A stretch of DNA of 18,621 bases from assembly GCA_937124525.1 (NCBI GenBank), contig CAKZLA010000467.1, positions 1 through 18,621 of the forward strand. Reading direction: 5' to 3'. A program made the translations under genes and the position numbers. Within the stretch, counting starts at the first letter, position 1, and each line of letters opens with the position of its first letter. The notes below the pieces were generated by a model. That model saw nothing but the letters and a program-made list of their open reading frames with translations. It had not been told where the DNA came from and searched no databases. This stretch comes from an uncultured Desulfobacterium sp. (GTDB lineage Bacteria; Desulfobacterota; Desulfobacteria; Desulfobacterales; Desulfobacteraceae). Positions 1 to 6,279 of the stretch are shown here, in pieces.

Positions 1-1084
1 CTTTGTGGTGGTCAATGAGCGGGATATCTCCCTGATTGAGAACATGAAGCAGGAGCTGACCCGGACCCTTGAAGAATCGGAAAAAATCCGCAATGAACTC
101 ACCGAATTGAACTTGCTGGAATTAAAAGAAAACAATATCGTTGCCCAAAGCAATCCCATGAAGCAGGCCCTGCACCTGGCCCTGAAGCTTTCCGGTATTG
201 ATGCATCCAATATTATGATCCAGGGTGAATCTGGAACAGGCAAGGGGCTGCTGGCGAAATTTATCCATGCCCACAGCTCCCGGAGAAAAAAAACCTTTAT
301 CCAGATCAATTGTGCGGCCCTGCCGGAAAACCTTTTGGAAGCGGAACTCTTTGGTTACGAAAAAGGGGCCTTTACCGGGGCAAAGGAGACGGGTAAGCCC
401 GGTCTTTTTACCCTGGCATCCGGGGGCACCCTGTTTCTGGATGAAATTGGAGAGATGCCCCCCGGAGTCCAGGCCAAATTGCTAAAGTGCCTGGATGACC
501 ATGAAATCATGCCCATCGGGGGGACCACGGGTAAAAAAATCGACTGTTCCATCATTGCCGCCACCAACCGGGATCTGAACCAGAGGGTCTTGAATAAACA
601 GTTTCGCCTGGATCTGCTGCACCGTTTGAACACCTTTCCTTTGTCCATTCCCCCTTTGCGGGAACGGCCCGAGGATATCCTGGAACTGGTAAGGGTGTGC
701 CTGAAAAAGTACAATCAAAAATACAATCGCCGGACCCATATGGGATACAAGGCCTTTGAAGCATTGAAATCATATCATTTTCCCGGAAACGTCAGGGAGT
801 TGATCAATATTGTCAAACAGGCTGTGGTCATGTGCGATCGAAGGTTACTTGATGATTATATCATCCATGTAACTGAACCCCAAAAAATATGCACGCCAGC
901 GGTTAACGCTACGAAAAATCCCACCGATCTTCCCGGAAAGCTCATGGCTGTGGAGCATGAGATGCTTCTTAAGGCTGTGCAGCAGTGCCGGACCACCCGG
1001 GAGGCTGCCGCGTTTCTCGGGGTCAGCCAGCCCACCGTTGTCAGAAAATTGAAAAAACATGGTATGGGCAGGCTTAACGGATAG
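1..1084 (+). CDS. sigma-54-dependent transcriptional activator, PAS-linked, 5'-truncated by window edge
   Basis: This is an enhancer-binding protein that remodels sigma-54 RNA polymerase by ATP hydrolysis. The reading frame is open to the left edge. The first visible residues (VVNERDIS, then a charged helix) look like the end of a PAS sensor domain and its linker, so the real start lies outside and the GTG at 5 is only the first in-frame start codon. Counting from that GTG, Walker A GESGTGKG is at 74-81, the sigma-54 contact loop GAFTGA at 121-126, and Walker B with D146-E147 follows GGTLFL. The C-terminal end, roughly residues 325-355, is a helix-turn-helix containing TREAAAFLGVSQPTVVRKL, of the TyrR/Fis-like type. 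No receiver domain is visible. The gene lies just upstream of, and co-directional with, the transporter-aminomutase block, so it probably controls that block (inference). The family call is firm; the signal sensed is unknown. Confidence 0.93.
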   Translation, partial: FVVVNERDISLIENMKQELTRTLEESEKIRNELTELNLLELKENNIVAQSNPMKQALHLALKLSGIDASNIMIQGESGTGKGLLAKFIHAHSSRRKKTFIQINCAALPENLLEAELFGYEKGAFTGAKETGKPGLFTLASGGTLFLDEIGEMPPGVQAKLLKCLDDHEIMPIGGTTGKKIDCSIIAATNRDLNQRVLNKQFRLDLLHRLNTFPLSIPPLRERPEDILELVRVCLKKYNQKYNRRTHMGYKAFEALKSYHFPGNVRELINIVKQAVVMCDRRLLDDYIIHVTEPQKICTPAVNATKNPTDLPGKLMAVEHEMLLKAVQQCRTTREAAAFLGVSQPTVVRKLKKHGMGRLNG

Positions 1085-1087
1085 CCT

Positions 1088-1105
1088 TGATTCACTTGTA
1101 AATCA
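1088..1105. promoter_or_regulatory. operator-like palindrome 1
   Basis: TGATTCACTTGTAAATCA is an imperfect 18-bp dyad. It begins 3 bp after the stop codon of the sigma-54 activator. It is the first of three similar sites (centres at about 1096, 1161 and 1221). An 18-bp dyad is also the size of the TyrR box, which fits the TyrR-like helix-turn-helix of the neighbouring activator; binding itself is inferred. Confidence 0.45.
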
Positions 1106-1149
1106 AAATTCTTCAGATATCTGTTATAATAGCCTTATGATGTATTATG

Positions 1150-1173
1150 ATTAGATTCTTTTATGAATCTAAT
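1150..1173. promoter_or_regulatory. operator-like palindrome 2, perfect 9-bp arms
   Basis: The arms ATTAGATTC (1150-1158) and GAATCTAAT (1165-1173) are perfect inverted repeats around a 6-bp centre. The inner 18 bp, AGATTCTTTTATGAATCT, share the GATTC...GAATC core with sites 1 and 3. No T-run follows, so an operator is more likely than a terminator. Confidence 0.5.
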
Positions 1174-1212
1174 GTGATATCTTTTTAATTCAGCAGCTTG
1201 TCCCTATCTGTT

Positions 1213-1230
1213 TGATTCATTTGTGAATTA
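1213..1230. promoter_or_regulatory. operator-like palindrome 3
   Basis: TGATTCATTTGTGAATTA is an 18-bp dyad with one mismatch in the arms (TGATTCA / TGAATTA). It matches site 1 closely. A lone TGATTCA half-site occurs at 1253-1259 and may be a weak fourth site. Confidence 0.48.
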
Positions 1231-1555
1231 TTTTTCTTGTGTTGCTTTGGTGTGATTCATCAATAAGTGATTAATTGTCTTTAAATTCAGCAATATGAAA
1301 AAAACAATATTCAGGGGCATGCTATTTGTATTGTAGCTTATTCAATTATCTTTGACTCGGTGATCCGGTGATCGCGTTTTTAGCTCACCCTGTGTGGACC
1401 AACGGGGTCGGGCCCTATGTTTTTGAAGACTTCCTTTGTATGAAGGTGAAGATTAACAGAGTCGCCAATAATGTGAGTTAGAGCCTTCCCATGCAGTGTC
1501 AAGATAACAAATTGGATCATTTTGTTTGATGACCATAATAAACAGGATTTCATTT
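1231..1555. other. non-coding leader before the importer operon
   Basis: This AT-rich spacer should contain the operon promoter and leader. I find no GG-N10-GC element typical of sigma-54 and no convincing sigma-70 pair. A 37-codon open frame (GTG 1368 to TAG 1481) has more GC-rich third positions than its surroundings. It reads like a scrap of coding sequence but has no ribosome binding site and no family I recognise. Nothing else stands out. Confidence 0.4.
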
Positions 1556-2422
1556 ATGAAAGAAAAAACATGGAAACCGTGGTTACTGCTATCGCCTTCA
1601 CTGGCAGCGGTATTTTTGCTTCTTGTGGTTCCGGTGTGTTTTGTCATTGTTTACAGCTTCTGGCTCAGGGCCCCCAGTGGTCAGGATATTCCTGCGTTTC
1701 AGATGGGGAATTACGCCAAATTTTTTGCAGATTTCTTTTATCCCTCCGTTCTTTTAAAGACCCTGAGGGTGGCCCTGGAAACCGTTATTCTCTGTCTTCT
1801 CATGGGGTATGTCCCGGCGTATTTTTTTTATAAAACCGAATCCCGGCTCAAGCCCTACCTGATGGTTCTGGTTATGCTTCCTTTCTGGATCAGCTTTATC
1901 ATCCGGACCTTGAGCTGGATTAACATCCTGGGGGATTCCGGTCTGATCAATCATCTCCTGCTCAAGATGGGCATCATTAACACTCCCCTTGCCATGCTGT
2001 ACAATGAGGGGGCCGTGATCATGGGGCTTTTGCAATATTTGCTGCCCTTTATGATCATGAACATTTATGTGAGCCTGGACGGTATTGATAAAAGCTTGAC
2101 AGAGGCGGCCAAAAGTCTGGGATGTACCGAATGGCAGGCCTTCCGGGAAGTGACCCTCCCCTTGAGCATGCCCGGGGTGAGTGCCGGGTGCCTTTTGGTA
2201 TTTGTGCTCACCTGCGGCACCTATCTGCCCCCCATGATCCTTGGGGGGCCGGGTAACGGCATGAGTGCCAATCTGATTTTCAAGCGGGTTATCGGCACCC
2301 TGGACTGGCCCTTTGGGTCGGCCATCAGCACCATTTTGCTACTGCTGCTGATTCTCATTGTTTACACCTATAACCGCTACCTGGGAATCAATCAGATTTT
2401 TAAATCCATGAGTAATACCTGA
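1556..2422 (+). CDS. potB: ABC transporter permease, PotB-like (polyamine/amino-compound importer)
   Basis: This is an inner-membrane permease of a PotABCD-type importer, 288 residues. I chose ATG 1556 because AGGA lies 8 bp upstream (1544-1547) and the product then begins MKEKTWKPW followed at once by the first membrane segment. An upstream ATG at 1529 would add nine residues and has no good ribosome binding site. The protein is strongly hydrophobic with about six membrane spans. The cytoplasmic EAA loop that docks on the ATPase starts near residue 183 (EAAKSLGCTEWQAFREVTLP). LPPMILGGPGNGMSANLIF near the C-terminus is typical of PotB-family permeases. It is the first gene of the importer operon, with potC 46 bp downstream. 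The family is clear. The substrate is not: PotB-type permeases also serve putrescine, spermidine, opines and other amino compounds. Confidence 0.88.
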   Translation: MKEKTWKPWLLLSPSLAAVFLLLVVPVCFVIVYSFWLRAPSGQDIPAFQMGNYAKFFADFFYPSVLLKTLRVALETVILCLLMGYVPAYFFYKTESRLKPYLMVLVMLPFWISFIIRTLSWINILGDSGLINHLLLKMGIINTPLAMLYNEGAVIMGLLQYLLPFMIMNIYVSLDGIDKSLTEAAKSLGCTEWQAFREVTLPLSMPGVSAGCLLVFVLTCGTYLPPMILGGPGNGMSANLIFKRVIGTLDWPFGSAISTILLLLLILIVYTYNRYLGINQIFKSMSNT

Positions 2423-2468
2423 TCGGGTTGGAAAATCAAGTTAGTGAAAAAAAGCGTAAGGATGTAAT

Positions 2469-3272
2469 ATGAAAAAACTCATTTCCGGATGGTCATTGAT
2501 AAAACTTTATACCCTGCTGGTTTATGTGTGGATGTTCACCCCCATTGTGGCAGTGGTGATTTTGGCATTTAATCCCCAGCAGTTCGGGACCTTTCCCATG
2601 GAAGGCTTCAGTTTTAAGTGGTTTGTCAAGCTGTCCCACAATGCCACCATTCTGGATGCCTTTAAAAATTCCCTGGTTCTGGGCGGGTTCACTGCGGTGT
2701 TTTCAACAGCCATTGGGGTGCCTGCGGCCATGGCGTTCATTCGATATGAATTCAGGGGCAAAGAGTTTTTAAACACACTGCTCATTGCCCCCATCATGAT
2801 TCCCGAGGTGGTGCTGGGGGTGGCTTTGCTTTTGTTCATCCGGTGGTTGCAGCAGCCCAAAAGTTTTGCATTGTTGCTCATTGGCCATGTGGTGCTCACC
2901 TTGCCCTATGTGTTGCTCATTGTCCAGGCCCGGCTGGTGGGGATCAAGAGAGAATATGAGGAAGCGGCGTTGTCCCTGGGGGCCAATCCCTTTCAGACCT
3001 TCAAGGAAATCACCTTTCCCTTGCTGGCTCCGGCCATTTTTGCCGGGATGCTGTTTTCTTTTACCATCTCCTTTGATGATGTCACGGCAACTCTTTTCTG
3101 GGCAACGGCCCAGAATCAGACGGTGCCCGTAAAAATATTCGGAATGCTGAGAAATTCCATCAGCCCGGAAATCAATGCCCTGGGCGCGGTGATGATCGTT
3201 CTTACTGTTTCCATCCCCCTTGCGGCGGGCTACGTCACCCGGCGTTTTGCCCGGGGGAGTAAGGGAAAATGA
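2469..3272 (+). CDS. potC: ABC transporter permease, PotC-like
   Basis: This is the second permease subunit of the importer, 267 residues, pairing with the PotB-like protein to form the channel. AAGGA at 2458-2462 sits 6 bp before ATG 2469 and decides the start. There are about six hydrophobic segments. The EAA loop starts near residue 165 (EAALSLGANPFQTFKEITFP) and is followed by LLAPAIFAG, as in PotC. FDDVTATLFWATAQNQTVPVKIF near residues 200-225 corresponds to the PotC segment that normally reads 'SFDDFVTTFF...TLPV'. A 186-bp spacer before the binding-protein gene holds no convincing gene. A TGATTCA half-site at 3376-3382 is probably chance. Family assignment is firm; substrate is unknown. 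Confidence 0.88.
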   Translation: MKKLISGWSLIKLYTLLVYVWMFTPIVAVVILAFNPQQFGTFPMEGFSFKWFVKLSHNATILDAFKNSLVLGGFTAVFSTAIGVPAAMAFIRYEFRGKEFLNTLLIAPIMIPEVVLGVALLLFIRWLQQPKSFALLLIGHVVLTLPYVLLIVQARLVGIKREYEEAALSLGANPFQTFKEITFPLLAPAIFAGMLFSFTISFDDVTATLFWATAQNQTVPVKIFGMLRNSISPEINALGAVMIVLTVSIPLAAGYVTRRFARGSKGK

Positions 3273-3458
3273 AGGGTTTGCGTTTTTGTTTATGGCTGCC
3301 TTTGCGCGGGGAGTGTCATTGAAAACACAATAAAAAAAGCCTGACCCAGTCCACGCAAAACCGCCCAGAAAAAATTGATTCATTAAGTAAAAGGTGGTTG
3401 AAAATCAAGATTCAAAGGATGTACCTGGTGTTTAACCTGAAATAATAAGGAGAAAAGA

Positions 3459-4619
3459 ATGGGAAAAGACTTGGAAAAACGACTGGACGAAGTGTATGAG
3501 AATTACAAAAATGGCAATATCTCCCGAAGGGATTTTGTTAAATTCGTCGGTATTGCCGGTGCATCCCTTGGCATCATGGCCGGCCCCACCGGTCTGGTGA
3601 CCCGGGCCTTTGCCGCCGATAAATCCATTACCTGCCATTCCTGGGGGGGCACCACCTCCGAAGCATTGAGAAAATTTGCCTTTGATCCCTTTACCAAGTC
3701 CACGGGCATTAAGGTGATTGATGCAGCCTTCACCGGAATGGACGCCTTTTTAACCCAGGTAAAAGCCTCCATTCCACCGGGGGGAGAGTTTAATATTGCC
3801 CATTTAAGTGCTGTGTATGATTATGCCCGCTACACAGACCTGGGATTTGGGGTGGCCCTGGATGAGGCCAAGATTCCCAATTTGAAAAATGTCATGACAA
3901 AAATGACAGAAACCCTGCGTAAAATTTCCAAGGGGACCCTCTCTGCTGTGCCCTACGATCTCGGGCAGACCGGTATTGCCTATAACACGGATAAAATATC
4001 CAAAGAAAAAGCCGAAAAGCTGGGGGCCTCCCTGCTGTACGACAAAGACCTGAAAGGAAAGGTTGGCTCCTGGGGTGGCGATTTCAGGACAAACATGTGG
4101 TATGCGGCCCTGCACACCGGCCAGAGCCCTAATAACATCACGGATGAGAAGGCCGTGTGGAATGCCCTCACCGAACAAAGGGGGCTTATCAAAAAATACT
4201 GGGCATCGGGATCGGAACTCATGAGTCTTCTGGCCAACGGCGACATCTATGCCACAGTGGCATGGTCCGGTCGGGTGGCAGCATTACAGAAACAGGGGCA
4301 TCCCATCGGGTATCTGGCCCCGGACGGCACCTATTCCTGGATGGAGTACATGTATGTGCTCAAGGGCACCGATCTTGGCGTGGCCCAGCAGTTGCTCAAT
4401 TTCATGCTGGAACCGGAAGCATCCATTGCCGTTGCCAAGGGACAGAATTATCCCACCAGCCTGGACCCCACCAAGGTAGAGATGCCCGAAGAAGTGAAAA
4501 AACTGCCCGCCTTTGACCCCACCGGGAAACTTAATGGATACCTGTTTGCTGATCCTGCTTACTGGAACAGTCATCAACTGGACTGGGCGGAAAAGTGGGA
4601 CCGGATCATGGCTGGCTGA
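3459..4619 (+). CDS. potD: Tat-exported periplasmic substrate-binding protein, PotD/PotF-like
   Basis: This is the solute-binding protein of the importer, 386 residues. AAGGAG (3447-3452) lies 6 bp before ATG 3459. The N-terminus carries a twin-arginine signal: SRRDFVKF at residues 22-29, then a hydrophobic stretch to about 50 and a likely cleavage at AFA-ADK near residue 52. It would therefore be exported folded by the Tat system. The mature part shows features of the PotD/F family: an early CHSWGGTTSEALRKF strand, a Tyr-rich AVYDYARYTDLGFGVALDE stretch, AVPYDLGQTGIAYNTDKIS in the middle, and LNFMLEPEASIAVAKGQNYP near the C-terminus. Gene order potB-potC-potD-potA differs from the potABCD order of E. 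coli. The ligand is unknown; a cationic amino compound is a guess from family and context. Confidence 0.88.
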   Translation: MGKDLEKRLDEVYENYKNGNISRRDFVKFVGIAGASLGIMAGPTGLVTRAFAADKSITCHSWGGTTSEALRKFAFDPFTKSTGIKVIDAAFTGMDAFLTQVKASIPPGGEFNIAHLSAVYDYARYTDLGFGVALDEAKIPNLKNVMTKMTETLRKISKGTLSAVPYDLGQTGIAYNTDKISKEKAEKLGASLLYDKDLKGKVGSWGGDFRTNMWYAALHTGQSPNNITDEKAVWNALTEQRGLIKKYWASGSELMSLLANGDIYATVAWSGRVAALQKQGHPIGYLAPDGTYSWMEYMYVLKGTDLGVAQQLLNFMLEPEASIAVAKGQNYPTSLDPTKVEMPEEVKKLPAFDPTGKLNGYLFADPAYWNSHQLDWAEKWDRIMAG

Positions 4620-4642
4620 TCAATAACAATTGGATAACCCAG

Positions 4643-4680
4643 AGCCCCCTCCGGTTTTGGCGACAAAGCTTCGGGGGGCT
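4643..4680 (+). terminator. stem-loop between binding-protein and ATPase genes
   Basis: AGCCCCC (4643-4649) pairs with GGGGGCT (4674-4680), and the stem is extended by CG pairs around a bulge. The loop is about 20 nt. Only TATATT follows, so it is at most a weak terminator. A hairpin just after a binding-protein gene often stabilises that part of the message and reduces downstream expression, which would favour binding protein over ATPase (inference). Confidence 0.35.
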
Positions 4681-4708
4681 TATATTGAAAACAGTGGGAG
4701 AAAGTGGT

Positions 4709-5806
4709 TTGACACAAGAAAAAAATCCGGCTTTTGTCAGGTTTCAGGGAATTGAAAAACGGTATGGCAGGGTGATGGCCGTGAAAAAAATGGATCTGGA
4801 AATCCCGGAAGGCGCATTGGTCACCCTATTGGGGCCTTCGGGGTGCGGAAAAACCACCCTGCTTCGCATGCTGGCAGGCCTTGAGACACCCACCGGCGGG
4901 GAGATTTTTATCAAGGGAAAGCGGATCAATGACACCCCCATCCATAAACGGAATCTGGGCATGATTTTCCAGAATTATGCCCTGTTTCCCCATAAGAGCA
5001 TTTTTGACAACGTGGCCTTTGGGTTGAAGTATCGGGATGTCCCTAAATCTGAAATAAAGGCAAAGGTTGAAAAAGCCCTGGAAACGGTGCGCCTTCCCGG
5101 GGTGGGTAACCGGAATCCCTCCCAGCTTTCCGGGGGGCAGCAGCAGCGCATTGCCCTGGCCCGGGCCATTGTCATTGAACCAGATGTGCTGTTGATGGAC
5201 GAACCCCTGTCTGCCCTGGATGAAAATTTAAGGGAAGACATGCGCCGGGAAATCGATAACCTCCAGGATGAACTGGGGGTGACCACCATTTTTGTGACCC
5301 ATGATCAGAGAGAAGCCCTTTCCATGTCGGACAAGGTGGTGGTGATGAAGGACGGGCTTGTCCAGCAGGAGGGAAGCCCCGAAGAGGTTTATAATAATTC
5401 GGTAAACCATTTTGTTGCCGATTTTCTGGGCCATTCCAATTTTTTAAATGCCCTGGTTGAAGAAAAACACAACGATTTTCTAAAGGTCCGTCTGGATGAT
5501 AAGAGCAGCTGCCTGGTGAGTCCGGTGGGGGATTTTCAGAAGGGGGATAAGGCGGAAATCGTGATTCGTGCCCAGAAAATGAAACTGGGGTATCAGAGCG
5601 AACATTCTCTGGAAGAAAACATGAATTATTTCCATGGCACCATTGTGGACCGCAGTTACATGGGGGGGGAGGTTAGTTATTTTGTGGAGCTTCCCGGTAA
5701 ACAGGTGCTGCATGTCATTAATTTTGTGAAACGTTCTCCCTATCGTCGGGGGGATGATGTGTTTGTAACGGTGGATCCATTTCACTGTCGATTGCTGCAA
5801 TCATGA
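4709..5806 (+). CDS. potA: ABC transporter ATP-binding protein, PotA-like
   Basis: This is the ATPase subunit that powers the importer, 365 residues from TTG 4709. I chose TTG 4709 because GGGAG (4696-4700) lies 8 bp upstream and the product starts just ahead of the first beta strand. The frame is open further left, to ATG 4595 inside potD, but that would add an unlikely 38-residue leader across the hairpin. Counting from TTG: Walker A GPSGCGKT is near residues 42-49, then the Q-loop FQNYALFPHKS, the signature LSGGQQQRIALARA, Walker B VLLMDEPLSALD, and the switch histidine in VTHDQREAL. The C-terminal third is a TOBE-type regulatory domain, as in PotA and MalK. GTG or further upstream TTG starts are alternatives. 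The importer set (two permeases, binding protein, ATPase) is complete. Confidence 0.9.
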   Translation: MTQEKNPAFVRFQGIEKRYGRVMAVKKMDLEIPEGALVTLLGPSGCGKTTLLRMLAGLETPTGGEIFIKGKRINDTPIHKRNLGMIFQNYALFPHKSIFDNVAFGLKYRDVPKSEIKAKVEKALETVRLPGVGNRNPSQLSGGQQQRIALARAIVIEPDVLLMDEPLSALDENLREDMRREIDNLQDELGVTTIFVTHDQREALSMSDKVVVMKDGLVQQEGSPEEVYNNSVNHFVADFLGHSNFLNALVEEKHNDFLKVRLDDKSSCLVSPVGDFQKGDKAEIVIRAQKMKLGYQSEHSLEENMNYFHGTIVDRSYMGGEVSYFVELPGKQVLHVINFVKRSPYRRGDDVFVTVDPFHCRLLQS

Positions 5807-5852
5807 GTTGATCCTCCCAATATATTCGGTGTTGTGGTCAAGATTTTCTACT

Positions 5853-5906
5853 CGATGACCCCTTTTTTACGAAATAGGCCATAAAAAAACGAGGTCATCG
5901 CGTTTT
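5853..5906 (+). terminator. inverted repeat after potA, terminator or attenuator
   Basis: CGATGACC (5853-5860) pairs perfectly with GGTCATCG (5893-5900). Inside the stem, TTTTTT (5863-5868) faces a run of A (5883-5889). The stem is followed by CGTTTT. It could end or attenuate the importer transcript 44 bp before the next gene; it is weaker than the terminator at 9448-9487. Confidence 0.4.
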
Positions 5907-5949
5907 AACAGGAGCGTTGCGTTTTGGCGAAGGCAAAGGTGAAAACAGC

Positions 5950-6279
5950 GTGGCAGATTTTTCGCATTGCACACCCTTGAAAAAGAGTTTTCTGTGGATC
6001 AAACAACATCTGGATCCCTCCTGGAGCTATATCATCATCGAAAATGATGGGAACCCGCAGGAATCGTCCCTGTTCAAGATGGAGCACACGGCTTATACCA
6101 GTTTAAAAAAAGAGAACTACACCTGGCTACAGGTCATTGACATGGATGTTTCCAGGGAGTACCTGGTGATTCGGATTCCGCCAAATAATGAGCAAAAGTT
6201 CCTTGGCAGGATCATGGGCTTCGGGTTTCCCGGAAATACAGTGTATTATTTATACAAAGCTGAAGAGATAAGAAAATGA
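5950..6279 (+). CDS. small protein of unknown function, coupled to the KamA-like gene
   Basis: I do not recognise this family. GTG 5950 is preferred: AAGGTGA (5936-5942) sits 7 bp upstream, giving 109 residues starting MADFSHCTPL. A TTG at 5917 would give 120 residues but has AGGAG only 2 bp away. The protein is soluble, mixed alpha/beta in appearance, with no signal peptide or membrane segment; segments such as WSYIIIENDG and EYLVIRIPP look like beta strands. Its stop codon overlaps the next start (ATGA at 6276-6279), so it is translationally coupled to the KamA-like enzyme. That tight coupling suggests a partner or accessory of the enzyme (inference). It is real coding sequence by length, ribosome binding site and coupling, but its function is open. 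Confidence 0.65.
   Translation: MADFSHCTPLKKSFLWIKQHLDPSWSYIIIENDGNPQESSLFKMEHTAYTSLKKENYTWLQVIDMDVSREYLVIRIPPNNEQKFLGRIMGFGFPGNTVYYLYKAEEIRK

Noticed and set aside
1253..1259. TGATTCA as a fourth operator
   Set aside because: Only one half-site is present; the other arm does not match the dyad. The same applies to TGATTCA at 3376-3382.
1231..1555. Sigma-54 (-24/-12) promoter expected before the importer operon
   Set aside because: I checked the GG dinucleotides for GC at the proper N10 spacing and none fits; no TGGCA-like element is present either.
3269..3322. 17-residue open frame overlapping the potC stop as ATGA
   Set aside because: It is very short and has no recognisable sequence; the ATGA overlap is likely chance.
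3274..3362. Distant inverted repeat GGGTTTGCGT / ACGCAAAACC between potC and potD
   Set aside because: The arms need a one-base gap and are separated by about 70 nt, so a functional stem is doubtful.
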